Positions 1 through 8,842 are shown, numbered from the stretch's first letter. The stretch: 64,000 bases of DNA from Ignavibacteria bacterium (GCA_016719565.1 JADJYU010000012.1:62001-126000); one strand, 5' to 3'. A program made the numbers and translations. The notes: generated from the sequence alone by a model not told the origin.

Positions 1-201
1 GAGATCCCGGTTGACGGAGCGGTAAGTCTGAAAATATTTGACATGTCAGGAAAAGAAGTCATGAGCTTAGTAGACGGAGTGAAAAATGCAGGATATTATT
101 CGATAAACATTAATGCATCGAATCTGTCAAGCGGAATTTACTTCTACAAATTAACCGCAAATGATTTCACATCAGTGAAGAAAATGATGCTTGTAAAATA
201 A
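1..201 (+). CDS. C-terminal end of a T9SS-sorted secreted protein (5' truncated by window)
   Basis: An open frame enters from the left edge and stops with TAA at 199-201. The 66 visible residues form the second half of a type A T9SS C-terminal sorting domain: a beta-rich stretch with SLKIFDMSGKEV, then GYYSININ, SSGIYFYKL and the terminal SVKKMMLVK. This tail is almost identical to that of the next secreted protein, so the two are paralogs. In this family the domain targets the protein across the outer membrane and is cleaved or anchored. The functional domains lie outside the window, so no specific role can be given. Confidence 0.85.
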   Translation, partial: EIPVDGAVSLKIFDMSGKEVMSLVDGVKNAGYYSININASNLSSGIYFYKLTANDFTSVKKMMLVK

Positions 202-258
202 TAGTTAATAGTTAGCAGTTAATAAAATACTGCTAATTAAAATAGATTTAAAAAAGAA

Positions 259-290
259 AGCCGCGGGATGAAGAATCCTGCGGCTTTTTT
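259..290 (+). terminator. Rho-independent terminator
   Basis: An 11-bp GC-rich stem (agccgcgggat / atcctgcggct, one G-U pair) with a short GAAG-type loop is followed by a run of six T. It lies 58 bp after the stop of the partial T9SS gene and has nearly the same sequence as the hairpin after the next gene. Confidence 0.85.
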
Positions 291-509
291 AATTGCAAGT
301 ATAAATGACAAATATTAACTATTAACTTTTAACTCGTATTTGTTAGAATTTTGTTAGAATTTATTTTATATTTATTTAGAATTTATTTTAATTCAGAATA
401 AAATGTTTTCGGTCAGATATTAATAAATTGTTTCTCAGATATTAAATTTTCTCATTTATATTTAATAATGAATATGGAATAAGTAATAGGAATTAAAATG
501 ATTTAAAAT

Positions 510-517
510 TATATTTG
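510..517 (+). promoter_or_regulatory. Bacteroidota-type -7 promoter box TATATTTG
   Basis: The octamer fits the TAnnTTTG -7 consensus of the Bacteroidota housekeeping sigma factor and lies 34 bp before the start of the secreted protein gene at 552. The surrounding 300 bp is AT-rich and non-coding. The -33 element is not clear, so this is a prediction from consensus only. Confidence 0.5.
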
Positions 518-551
518 TACAGAACATTTCTTTAACTTTAAAAAATACATT

Positions 552-1847
552 ATGAAAAAATTACTTTTACTACTCTGCTTTATTTTCATTTCATCAACAA
601 GTTATTCCCAGTTCATAGCTGAGGATTTTGATTATCCGGCAGGTGACTCATTAGGAGCGCATGGATGGGTATCATTCAGTGGTGGTGCGACGAACAGACT
701 TTTAGTGACTTCACCGGGGCTTACTTATACAGATTATGTAGGATCAGGTATTGGAAATGCAACAACATTAATTAACTCTGGTCAGGATGCTTACAAATCT
801 CTATCCTCTGATCAGACCAGCGGAAGTGTCTATACATCAATGATGGTAAACGTTACAACTGCTAGAACAGGTGATTACTTTGCAGCATATCTTCCATCTA
901 CTTCAACAACATTATTCAATGCCAGACTTTATGTAAAAGCAAATCTCAACGGCTTTTATTCATTCGGTATCAGTAAAACAACGGCTGGATCAGGCGGAAT
1001 ATTCTATGGTGATTCTGTTTTTTCTACAGGTACAACATATTTAATAGTCTTAAAATATACATTTAATATCGGTTCTACCACTGACGATGAAGTAACATTG
1101 TACGCTTTCAGCGGAGCAGTTCCTTCCACTGAACCCGGAACAGCATATGTCGGACCAATTACAGGTACTGCTACTGATATAGCAAACATTGGAAGATTTG
1201 CTTTAAGACAAGGATCTGCAGCTTCATCTCCTGATATGGTAGTTGATGGAATTTATACAGACGGTTCATGGAATAACGCAGTACTTCCTGTTGAATTGTC
1301 CTCATTCTCTTCTGTAATTAACAACAGAGATGTTACACTAAACTGGACTACTGCATCCGAACTTAATAATTCCGGATTTGATATTGAGAGATCTTCAGCA
1401 ATAAGCTCATGGACTAAGATCGGAAATGTAACAGGAAACGGAACAGTAAGCACATCTGTAAATTATTCATTCACAGACAGAGGACTAGCTGCAGGTAACT
1501 ACAGTTACAGACTGAAACAAATAGACTTCAATGGTAACTTTGAATATTTCAATCTGAGCAGTGAAGTTAATATCGGAGTTCCTTCAGCATATAAACTTTC
1601 ACAAAACTATCCGAACCCATTCAATCCTGCTACAACAATCAGCTATGACATTCCGGCTGATGGTAAGGTAAGTCTGAAACTGTTTGATATGTCCGGAAAA
1701 GAAGTAGCGACGCTTGTTAATGAAGTTAAGACTGCAGGTTATTATTCAGTCAATTTTAACGCAGCAAATCTTTCAAGCGGAATTTATTTCTATGAATTAG
1801 CATCCGGAGATTTCTCTTCAGTGAAGAAAATGATGCTGGTAAAATAG
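552..1847 (+). CDS. Secreted LamG-like protein with T9SS type A sorting domain
   Basis: The 431-residue protein has three visible parts. Residues 1-19 are a signal peptide (lysines, a leucine run, then SYSQ). Residues ~22-235 are a jelly-roll-like region opening with EDFDYPAGDSLGAHGW, shared with the proteins at 2134 and 4955. Residues ~250-340 resemble an Fn3-like linker with VELSSFSSVINNRDVTLNW and YRLKQIDFNGNFEY. The C terminus (~345-431) is a T9SS domain with QNYPNPFNPATTISYDI and ends KKMMLVK. It is probably a cell-surface or released protein that binds or displays; no catalytic residues are recognisable. A terminator follows, so it is likely monocistronic. Family assignment of the central region is by fold resemblance only. 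Confidence 0.85.
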   Translation: MKKLLLLLCFIFISSTSYSQFIAEDFDYPAGDSLGAHGWVSFSGGATNRLLVTSPGLTYTDYVGSGIGNATTLINSGQDAYKSLSSDQTSGSVYTSMMVNVTTARTGDYFAAYLPSTSTTLFNARLYVKANLNGFYSFGISKTTAGSGGIFYGDSVFSTGTTYLIVLKYTFNIGSTTDDEVTLYAFSGAVPSTEPGTAYVGPITGTATDIANIGRFALRQGSAASSPDMVVDGIYTDGSWNNAVLPVELSSFSSVINNRDVTLNWTTASELNNSGFDIERSSAISSWTKIGNVTGNGTVSTSVNYSFTDRGLAAGNYSYRLKQIDFNGNFEYFNLSSEVNIGVPSAYKLSQNYPNPFNPATTISYDIPADGKVSLKLFDMSGKEVATLVNEVKTAGYYSVNFNAANLSSGIYFYELASGDFSSVKKMMLVK

Positions 1848-1912
1848 TCAGCAGTTAATAGTTAGTAGTTAATATTTTATTGCTGATCAACATATATATT
1901 TAAAAAAATTAA

Positions 1913-1946
1913 AAGCCGCAGGCTGAAGAAGTCTGCGGCTTTTTTA
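1913..1946 (+). terminator. Rho-independent terminator
   Basis: The stem agccgcaggc / gtctgcggct (one wobble) with a TGAAGAA loop is followed by six T. It closes the T9SS gene ending at 1847 and nearly copies the hairpin at 259-290, consistent with duplication of gene plus terminator. Confidence 0.85.
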
Positions 1947-2133
1947 ATTAGAAATTTTAGATTAAGAATTTTAAATACTTATTGCTAAACTGAAAAACGA
2001 TAATAGATATTTGAATGTATGTCTATTTTTTTAACATTTTCATAATATTCTTTAATTGATTAAATCATATGATTTAAGTAAGTTTATATACTTTCAAAAA
2101 CCAGTTTAATCAAACTTAAACCTAATTAACCTT

Positions 2134-3426
2134 ATGCAAAAATTACTTTTGTTTCTTTGTTTTATTTTTATTTCATCAGTTTCTTTTTCACAATTAAAAC
2201 TTGATGAAAATTTTGACTATCCTGCCGGTGATTCACTCGGCGCACACGGCTGGACACATTTCAGCGGAGTAACCAATACATTACTTGTTACTTCTCCGGG
2301 ATTGACATATGCCGGTTATCCATTGTCAGGTATTGGAAATGCAGCTACAGTAAACACTACTGGCAACGACAATTACAAAAATTTTACGTCCGCTGCTGAT
2401 TCAACAAATGCTAATGCAATTTATGCATTTTTCATGGTAAATGTTCAAAGCGCTCAGAGACCCGGAGATTATTTCCTGGGATTACTTCCGAATAATTCCA
2501 CTACATTTTACTCGGGAAGAGTATTTGCAAGGGATATGGGCGGAGTTCTTGAATTCGGCGTTACAAAAGCTGGCGGTGGAGATACCAATACAATGGTCTG
2601 GGCTTCGGGCTATTCCTATAATACTACATATTTAATGGTGCTGAAATATCAATTTGTACCCGGAGCAAATAACAATACAGTAAGTCTGTTCATTTTTAAT
2701 TCAGGGGTTCCTGCTACAGAGCCGTCAGTGCCAACTATCGGACCGGCATTATATACTTCAGGTGACGCACTCAATATCGGCAGAGTCGCGCTCAGACAAA
2801 GCGTTGCCAGCAGAGCTCCAGCCGTAATCGTTGACGGTATCAGAGCAACAACTGCATGGCTTACAACAGTAGTTAATATTAAGGTAGCTATAGAGGGAAT
2901 TCTTGATCCGAATACTTCAACCCACATTAGACCTGATACAGCAACTGTATATCTCAGAAATAACACTGCGCCTTACTCGATTGTTGATTCTGCAAAATCC
3001 GTAATAAACAGTCAGACACTTACCGGATTTTTTAATTTCAGAAATGCAGCAACAGGCACATATTATTTTGATGTAAGATACAGAGGTCTTCCGGTTTACA
3101 GAAATGCTATACAAACCTGGAGCAAAGCAGGCGGAGAATTAGTTACGAATAATAACGGCGGATCATATGATTTTACAACAGCCAGTAGTCAGGCATTCGG
3201 AAACAATATGCTTCTTAAAGGATCTGTTTACACAATTTACAGCGGTGATGTAACTCAGGACGGCGTAATCGACTTATCAGACGGATCTTTGATTGACAAT
3301 GACGCATTCAACTTTGCAAGCGGATATCTTAACACAGATGTTACAGGTGATGATGTAGTTGACCTTTCAGATGCATCTATTGCAGATAACAATGCCTTTA
3401 ATTTTGTTGGTTCTGTTACACCGTAA
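2134..3426 (+). CDS. Secreted LamG-like protein with dockerin-like calcium-binding C terminus
   Basis: The N-terminal 240 residues (signal peptide ending near SFSQ, then DENFDYPAGDSLGAHGW) are paralogous to the protein at 552, but the C terminus is different. There is no NPFNP sorting domain. A beta-sandwich-like stretch (~245-360) with VKVAIEG-type start leads to two EF-hand-like loops near the end, DVTQDGVIDLSD and DVTGDDVVDLSD, the spacing of dockerin type I repeats. Dockerin-like modules bind calcium and often mediate protein-protein docking. The pattern suggests a domain swap from T9SS tail to dockerin-like tail within one paralog family. How the protein leaves the cell or anchors is unclear. 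Confidence 0.8.
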   Translation: MQKLLLFLCFIFISSVSFSQLKLDENFDYPAGDSLGAHGWTHFSGVTNTLLVTSPGLTYAGYPLSGIGNAATVNTTGNDNYKNFTSAADSTNANAIYAFFMVNVQSAQRPGDYFLGLLPNNSTTFYSGRVFARDMGGVLEFGVTKAGGGDTNTMVWASGYSYNTTYLMVLKYQFVPGANNNTVSLFIFNSGVPATEPSVPTIGPALYTSGDALNIGRVALRQSVASRAPAVIVDGIRATTAWLTTVVNIKVAIEGILDPNTSTHIRPDTATVYLRNNTAPYSIVDSAKSVINSQTLTGFFNFRNAATGTYYFDVRYRGLPVYRNAIQTWSKAGGELVTNNNGGSYDFTTASSQAFGNNMLLKGSVYTIYSGDVTQDGVIDLSDGSLIDNDAFNFASGYLNTDVTGDDVVDLSDASIADNNAFNFVGSVTP

Positions 3427-3452
3427 TTAACAATTTTTCTTAGTTTAATATT

Positions 3453-3486
3453 AAAAGAGTGAGAATTATTTTGTTCTCACTCTTTT
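3453..3486 (+). terminator. Rho-independent terminator
   Basis: A 12-bp stem (aaagagtgagaa / ttctcactcttt) with an 8-nt loop follows the stop at 3426 and ends in a short T run. Confidence 0.75.
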
Positions 3487-3549
3487 CTGATTTTTATTGT
3501 AAATTTTGTCTGAGTAATTTATAAAATGATTATTTAAAGAATCAAATTT

Positions 3550-4691
3550 ATGAAATACAGACATTTCAATAAAATATTTTTTATAATATTTTTTATTTTC
3601 TCTTCAGAGTATTCACCTGGTATAACTCCTGAATACATACTAACTGCAGGAAATGCAGTGCAGACTGGAAGCAATTCGCTTGAGTTTGACATTATTATGA
3701 TCCATACAAACAGTTCGGTTTCACAATTTGAATATGCCGGCGGACAGTATTTTTTTGATTTTAATTTAAATATAAATAACGGCGGTGCGCTTATTTATTC
3801 AATTATAGATTCTGATCTTCCTTTACAGCTTCAGCCCAGAAATCCAGTTGTATTTGTAACCGGCGGTGAAATGCAGCTGAGACTTTCGCTTAATATTTTC
3901 CCCGCGCCGGGACAGGGCTACTTCATCAGTGACCAGCTTCCCGGAACCCGAATTGCAAGAATGAAACTGATGACAAATTCCGAATCATTTGATGTTCAGT
4001 ATTTTTCTTTAAGATGGAGAAACGGTCCTGTTAATCCGTTTACAAAAATTTATTCATTTGAAAATTCACAGATCACGGAAGTTACAAATTCCGCATTTCA
4101 TTATATTGATTCTCTGACAAATCCTTTGCCTGTTGAACTCACTTCTTTCAGTTCAGCAGTTTCAGGAAATAAAGTAACGCTTAACTGGACCACTATAAAC
4201 GAGATGAATAATGCCGGATATGAAATTCAAAGAAAAGATAATTCTGAAGAAGCATATAAGAAAATTAGCTTTGTAAAGGGTGCCGGCAATTCAAGTGAAA
4301 TTAAAAATTATTCATATTCCGATTTAAAGCTTCAGCCGGGAAAATACTTATACAGATTGAAACAGCTGGACTATAACGGAAATTTTGAGTATTACGATCT
4401 GGAAAATGAAACAGTCATATTTGGACCTTTGGTTAATGAATTAAAACAAAATTATCCGAATCCATTTAATCCTCAGACTAAAATTGACTACCAATTGTCA
4501 TCAGAGTCGGTAGTAATTATAAAAATATTTGATATACTGGGTAAAGAAGTTACAGTACTTGTTAATGAGTATAAATCTCCGGGTTATTATACTGTTTTAT
4601 TTGACGGAAGTAATTTACCCGGTGGAGTATATTATTATTTGATCAAAGCCGGTAGTTTTATTGATTCAAAAGGATGATAATTATTAAATAG
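3550..4691 (+). CDS. Secreted protein with T9SS sorting domain, last codons frameshifted
   Basis: A signal peptide (residues 1-24, hydrophobic FFIIFFIFSS) is followed by a ~165-residue cohesin-like or unknown beta region. Then comes the same Fn3-like linker as its neighbours (LPVELTSFSSAVSGNKVTLNW, YRLKQLDYNGNFEYY) and a T9SS domain with QNYPNPFNPQTKIDY. The frame as read stops at 4677 after DSKG. One extra A in the AAAA run at 4668-4671 would extend it to DSKRMIIIK and stop at 4689-4691, matching the basic KxMxLxK ending of every paralog. I therefore give the extended end and treat the loss of one A as a probable sequence error. Confidence 0.8.
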
Positions 4692-4954
4692 TAAAATAGT
4701 CTGTTAACAAAAAATATTATAAACTATTAAAATTTGAATTGGTAATTTATTTTATTTTCCTTAATATAACTCTATCTTTAAATGTGAAATCAATACAATT
4801 AAAAAGTGGGAATTAGTAGATTGAAGTTTCTTTGTTCTTATATATTTAACACATCACCCAATACCCGTATTTAAGTTAATTATAATATCTGATTAACATT
4901 AAATTAAAATTATTTATATAAATTAAATATTAAATTAAAACTAACTCATTAAAA

Positions 4955-6319
4955 ATGAAAATTAATTACTTTAGAAATGGAGTTTCAAAAATTGCGTTTC
5001 TTATACTTGCTTTAATTTTTTTCACAGCCGGAAGTAATTTACACGGCACGACACATACAGTATTAGTTCAGGATTTTTCTTTCTCACCGGCAAATCTTAA
5101 TGTCAGCGTCGGAGATACCGTAAGATGGCAGTGGGTGAGCGGATTTCATACTACGACATGTAACGGTACTTTCCCGGGGACTTCTCTTCCAAACGGAGCT
5201 GCTGCATGGGATTCTGAAATAAGCAGCGGCACTTCATCATTTTCATATGCAGTTACCGTAGCAGGTTCATATGTATATAAATGTCAGCCGCATGCTCCTG
5301 ATATGGGCGGTACTATCACTGCATCAGCCGGAGGCGGAAGTGTATTGCTTACGGAAAATTTTAGTTATCCTGCAGGAGATTCACTCGGCGCTCACGGATG
5401 GGTTTCATTCAGCGGCGGCGCTACAAACTATCTTGCCGTAACTTCACCCGGACTTGTATATTCAGGTTATCCATTATCAAATATAGGAAATGCAACTACA
5501 GTTTTAACAAATGGTCAGGATGCATATAAAAATTTCACATCTCCTGATTCTACAGGTAATCTGTATGTTTCATTTATGATTAATGTTTCATCTATACAGG
5601 CAGCAGGTGATTATTTTACTGCTTTATTACCGCCTACAAGTACTACATTATATAATGCAAGATTCTATGTCAGAGATACAGCAGGTTTCAGATTCGGATT
5701 AAGTAAATCAACAGCCGCGTCCGGCGGTATTTTTTATACGCAGAATACATATTCGCTGAATACAACTTATCTGGTAGTTTTAAAAGTAAAAAGAAATCCC
5801 GGAACTGCTGACGATGAATTCAGCGCATTTATTTTCTCAAGCGGAATTCCTTCTTCAGAACCGGTTACACCAAGTATTGGACCTGTTACCGGAACTACAA
5901 CTGATAATACAATCGGAAGAATTGCTTTAAGACAGGGTTCGTCAGCGAATGCCGGAGTAGAAATAGTAGACGGTATACAGGTATCTAAAAACTGGAGTGA
6001 CTTTGCAACATCAATTACTAATTATGAAAATATAGTCACAGACAGTTATGAATTATATCAGAATTATCCCAATCCGTTCAACCCTGCTACATCAATTAAA
6101 TTTAACATTGCTGAGAAAGGATTTGTTAATCTTACAGTCTTTGATGCACTGGGAAAAGAAGTTCAGACACTTGTTAATGATTCAAAAGAATCCGGACTTT
6201 ATACTGTCAGATTTAACGGTAACAATCTGAATTCCGGTATGTATTTTTACAGACTTACATATTCAGGAAGTAACGGAAAGACTTTTACAGAGACAAAAAA
6301 ATTATTACTTATAAAATAA
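4955..6319 (+). CDS. Secreted cupredoxin / LamG-like fusion with T9SS sorting domain
   Basis: The 454-residue product has a signal peptide (1-30). A plastocyanin-like domain follows (~33-125): HTVLVQDFSFSPANL, GDTVRW, a His in SGFHTTTC, then YKCQPHAPDM, giving the His / Cys-x2-His-x3-Met set of a type 1 copper site. Next comes the LamG-like region shared with the 552 and 2134 proteins (~132-345, FSYPAGDSLGAHGW) and a T9SS domain (QNYPNPFNPATSIKF) ending KKLLLIK. Such cupredoxins carry electrons or bind copper outside the cell. Fusion to a surface-sorting signal places it on the cell exterior, although its redox partner is unknown. The next gene starts 13 bp after its stop and is a related cupredoxin, so the two are probably co-transcribed. 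Confidence 0.85.
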   Translation: MKINYFRNGVSKIAFLILALIFFTAGSNLHGTTHTVLVQDFSFSPANLNVSVGDTVRWQWVSGFHTTTCNGTFPGTSLPNGAAAWDSEISSGTSSFSYAVTVAGSYVYKCQPHAPDMGGTITASAGGGSVLLTENFSYPAGDSLGAHGWVSFSGGATNYLAVTSPGLVYSGYPLSNIGNATTVLTNGQDAYKNFTSPDSTGNLYVSFMINVSSIQAAGDYFTALLPPTSTTLYNARFYVRDTAGFRFGLSKSTAASGGIFYTQNTYSLNTTYLVVLKVKRNPGTADDEFSAFIFSSGIPSSEPVTPSIGPVTGTTTDNTIGRIALRQGSSANAGVEIVDGIQVSKNWSDFATSITNYENIVTDSYELYQNYPNPFNPATSIKFNIAEKGFVNLTVFDALGKEVQTLVNDSKESGLYTVRFNGNNLNSGMYFYRLTYSGSNGKTFTETKKLLLIK

Positions 6320-6332
6320 TAAATCTATAATT

Positions 6333-7301
6333 CTGAAAATCAGATTTAAAATATTATTTGTACTGCTGGTTTTTTCAGTTTGCGTTTTCACATCGGTGAA
6401 AGCGCATTCTGAATCTGTCACTATTAATGTTGGCAATGACGGAGTATCGCATGTAACAGTTAATGTTATAACAGGTGATTCCGTGAAATGGCGATTAAAT
6501 AGTCCAGGCGAAATTAATATAATTTGTGCTGAAAATATTCCGGGCACCTCTGTTCCAACCGGCGCTTCATATTTTAATTTTACTTTGAATGAAAATTCTC
6601 CTGAATTTGTATACATAGTCAAGATCAAAGGAGTATACAATTACAAATGTTTGATCAATTCAAATGAAATAAGGTGTAAGATATATGCTGTATCGCCATT
6701 ACCTGTTGAACTTACAGATTTTGTTGCAACAACTATTAAAAATGAAGTGATACTTGACTGGAGTACATCCGGTGAAATAAATAACGACAGATTTGAAGTT
6801 CAGAGGATTGAAATTACAGATATGCCCGATTACAATCCTGATAACCTTATTTTCAATACAATCGCGGTAATAAGTGGAAACGGAAATTCAAATGAAATTC
6901 ATCATTATAAATTTACCGACAAACATCTGAAATCCGGGACATTTCTTTACAGATTAAAGCAGATTGATTTCAACAGTAATTTTCTTTATCACTTACTTTC
7001 AGATGAGATTGTGATCGGAATACCTTTAAAATTTAACCTGAGTCAGAATTTTCCAAACCCTTTTAATCCTTCTACTAAGATCGGATTTGAAATTCCTGAA
7101 GAGGGGAATGTCAGACTTGCTTTATTCAATTCTACCGGCAGAGAGATAGATCTTATACAGAATGCTGATTTGAAAGCCGGATATCATTATATCGATTTTA
7201 ACGGCGCTGATCTGCCAAGCGGAGTATATTTTTACCGGATCACTTACAATTCTCCTAACTTTATAAAAACAGTTTCAAAGAAAATGACGTTGCTGAAATA
7301 A
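6333..7301 (+). CDS. Secreted degenerate cupredoxin with T9SS sorting domain, non-ATG start
   Basis: A frame runs to 7301, with the first ordinary start (GTG) at 6396. That start would cut off a clear signal peptide encoded from 6333: codons CTG-AAA-ATC-AGA then the hydrophobic ILFVLLVFSVCVF. I take CTG 6333 as the start; ATT at 6330 is the alternative. The cupredoxin-like domain (mature residues ~5-95) aligns with the 4955 protein: GDSVKW for GDTVRW, GTSVPTGA for GTSLPNGA, YNYKC for YVYKC. It lacks the first His and the His and Met that follow the Cys, so it probably binds no copper. An Fn3-like linker (LPVELTDFVA, YRLKQIDFNSNFLY) and a T9SS domain (QNFPNPFNPSTKIGF) ending KKMTLLK follow. 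Confidence 0.75.
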   Translation: MKIRFKILFVLLVFSVCVFTSVKAHSESVTINVGNDGVSHVTVNVITGDSVKWRLNSPGEINIICAENIPGTSVPTGASYFNFTLNENSPEFVYIVKIKGVYNYKCLINSNEIRCKIYAVSPLPVELTDFVATTIKNEVILDWSTSGEINNDRFEVQRIEITDMPDYNPDNLIFNTIAVISGNGNSNEIHHYKFTDKHLKSGTFLYRLKQIDFNSNFLYHLLSDEIVIGIPLKFNLSQNFPNPFNPSTKIGFEIPEEGNVRLALFNSTGREIDLIQNADLKAGYHYIDFNGADLPSGVYFYRITYNSPNFIKTVSKKMTLLK

Positions 7302-7323
7302 GTTTTTACAAATTATTTGATTC

Positions 7324-7358
7324 AAAGAGAATTCATATTGTATGAGTTCTCTTTTTTT
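7324..7358 (+). terminator. Rho-independent terminator
   Basis: The stem aaagagaattcat / atgagttctcttt (one wobble) is followed by seven T. It closes the cupredoxin pair. Confidence 0.8.
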
Positions 7359-7435
7359 ATTGCCAATTATAAAAAGTTATTTATTATAATCATTGTTAGA
7401 TAAAATTCTCTTAAAATACTTCAGAGATTTAAGAG

Positions 7436-8027
7436 CTGAAGTTGAGAGATTCAAACTCCCCGACTATAATTAGAATCGCACACCGGTTTAGGGAAAAGTC
7501 TTTTAGAAATAATAAAAAAAATTCTCTGAAATTTATTCAGAGAATTAAAAACGGAAGGGGAGAGATTCGAACTCCCGGATAACAATTAGAATCGTATGAC
7601 GGTTTCTTAAAATCCTGGTTAGAATATTGGGTTTTAATCAAATCTTACTTCGATAATAAAAGCCTTAATGTAAAAAAGATCTCTGAAAATAATTCAGAGA
7701 TCTTTTTGCGGAAGGGGAGAGATTCGAACTCCCGGATAACAATTAGAATCGTATGACGGTTTCTTAAAATCCTGGTTAGAATATTGGGTTTTAATCAAAT
7801 CTTACTTCGATAATAAAAACCTTAATGTAAAAAAAAGATCTCTGAAAATAATTCAGAGATCTTTTTGCGGTAGGGGAGAGATTCGAATTCTCGAATAATA
7901 AATAGAATCGTACGACGGTTTCTTAAAATCCTGGTTAGAATACTGGGTTTTAATCAAATATTACTTCGATAATAAAAACCTTAATGTAAAAAAAAGATCT
8001 CTGAAAATAATTCAGAGATCTTTTTGC
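7436..8027 (-). repeat. Tandem repeat of tRNA-Ser 3' halves plus terminator (about 3.7 copies)
   Basis: Three direct repeats of ~158 bp begin at 7553, 7710 and 7869, and a more degenerate shorter copy lies at about 7436-7552. The intact tRNA-Ser at 8028 starts the next period. Each unit holds, on the minus strand, a terminator hairpin (agatctctgaa / ttcagagatct with T runs), ~70 bp of AT-rich sequence, then a segment matching the tRNA from just after the anticodon (AAACCGTC.TACG) through the variable arm, T arm (GTTCGAATC) and acceptor 3' strand (CTCCCCTTCC or CTCCCCTACC). The 5' half of the tRNA is not recognisable in any unit, so none should fold as a tRNA. They are either scars of repeated integration or decayed tandem tRNA copies. 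Confidence 0.85.
7990..8025 (-). terminator. Terminator downstream of tRNA-Ser
   Basis: The perfect hairpin aagatctctgaa-ttcagagatctt with flanking A and T runs lies 2 bp beyond the 3' end of the tRNA on its strand. Related hairpins recur at about 7521-7546, 7674-7707 and 7832-7866 in the upstream repeat units. Confidence 0.75.
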
Positions 8028-8115
8028 GGAAGGGGAGAGATTCGAACTCTCGGTACAGTTTGACCCGTACGACGGTTTAGCAAACCGTTGGTTTCAGCCA
8101 CTCACCCACCCTTCC
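8028..8115 (-). tRNA. tRNA-Ser (anticodon GCT)
   Basis: The 88-nt gene reads on the minus strand with acceptor GGAAGGG/CCCTTCC, anticodon arm CGGTTTGCTAAACCG (anticodon GCT), a long class II variable arm typical of Ser, and the T arm GAGAGTTCGAATCTCTC. No CCA is encoded. It serves AGC/AGU codons. The 5' half and upstream region are repeated at 13979-14085, showing that an element has integrated here and rebuilt the gene. Confidence 0.95.
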
Positions 8116-8175
8116 TGATGTGTAACTAAAAATTTATATCACAAATATATTGCTTTAATATTGTGAATTCAATGA
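8068..8175. repeat. Direct repeat at left end of integrated element (att site inside tRNA-Ser)
   Basis: These 108 bp run from the 3' side of the tRNA anticodon stem, through the tRNA 5' half, to 60 bp upstream of the tRNA. They match 13979-14085 with a single 1-bp indel just outside the tRNA 5' end (CTTCCTGATG versus CTTCCTATG). Confidence 0.9.
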
Positions 8176-8464
8176 TTATTAACTTCTAAGAACATTTTCA
8201 TAACTTCTATTCCACTTGTGCAAATTCCATTTCAGAGTGTGAAATATAGTATGAACTTTTTAAACCTGTATTTTACCTTTTTTGCTTCAGTTAAAACAAA
8301 AAACCCGTTAAGGAAATTCAGGTCTGCGAAAACCTTAAACCTTAACAGGTCTTTGTAAATACAAAAGTCTTATGTTTCGCAATTTGAATTTTTTAAACTG
8401 AACAAATATAACTTATTGCGAATATCTATTCAATTTCTTTTTTAAGGATATATAAAGCAAAGAC

Positions 8465-8842
8465 TTATTTTTCCTTTTCATCCATAACTGCTTTATAATG
8501 CGTAAAATCAAATTCGTTCCAATTACCCGTTGAAGCATCAACAATAATACCTATTAAACCACTTAATATGTCTAGTATTAACCAACCAGCCCCTAATGAA
8601 TAAGACATACTTAATGTTTTGTTTTCATAACCTTCTTTCATAAATTCAATAATGTAGCTATTACCTTTTTTTAATTTTAGAGTTAATGGAGTTTTACCCA
8701 TAGTGCTTCCATTTAGTAATACTTTTGCCTTTGGGGGATCACTTTCCAAAGAAATATCTTCACTACTTCCTGAGAAAAGTGTAGCACAACCGTTTAAATA
8801 CAAGAATGAAATTAAAAGAAATGTTGTAATAAATTTTTTCAT
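8465..8842 (-). CDS. PEGA-domain lipoprotein
   Basis: The 125-residue protein has a lipoprotein signal (MKKFITTFLLISFLYLNGC, lipid-accepting Cys19). A PEGA domain follows at ~31-85, with LESDPPKAKVLLNG, MGKTPLTLKLKKG and FMKEGYE, then a hydrophobic segment (~85-105, GAGWLILDILSGLIGIIVDA). PEGA modules are small surface beta domains, often in envelope proteins. The start is preceded by GGGAAGGGC, nearly identical to the site before the gene at 12453, so both fit one element-specific translation signal. Its role in the element is unknown; envelope or exclusion functions are possible but not shown. Confidence 0.8.
   Translation of the reverse strand: MKKFITTFLLISFLYLNGCATLFSGSSEDISLESDPPKAKVLLNGSTMGKTPLTLKLKKGNSYIIEFMKEGYENKTLSMSYSLGAGWLILDILSGLIGIIVDASTGNWNEFDFTHYKAVMDEKEK

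Noticed and set aside
7553..7868. Extra functional tRNA-Ser genes
   Set aside because: The units have the T arm and acceptor 3' strand but no matching acceptor 5' strand, D arm or paired anticodon stem.
7436..8027. CRISPR-like direct repeats
   Set aside because: Period is ~158 bp with tRNA and terminator content and no unique spacers; these are tRNA-derived repeats.
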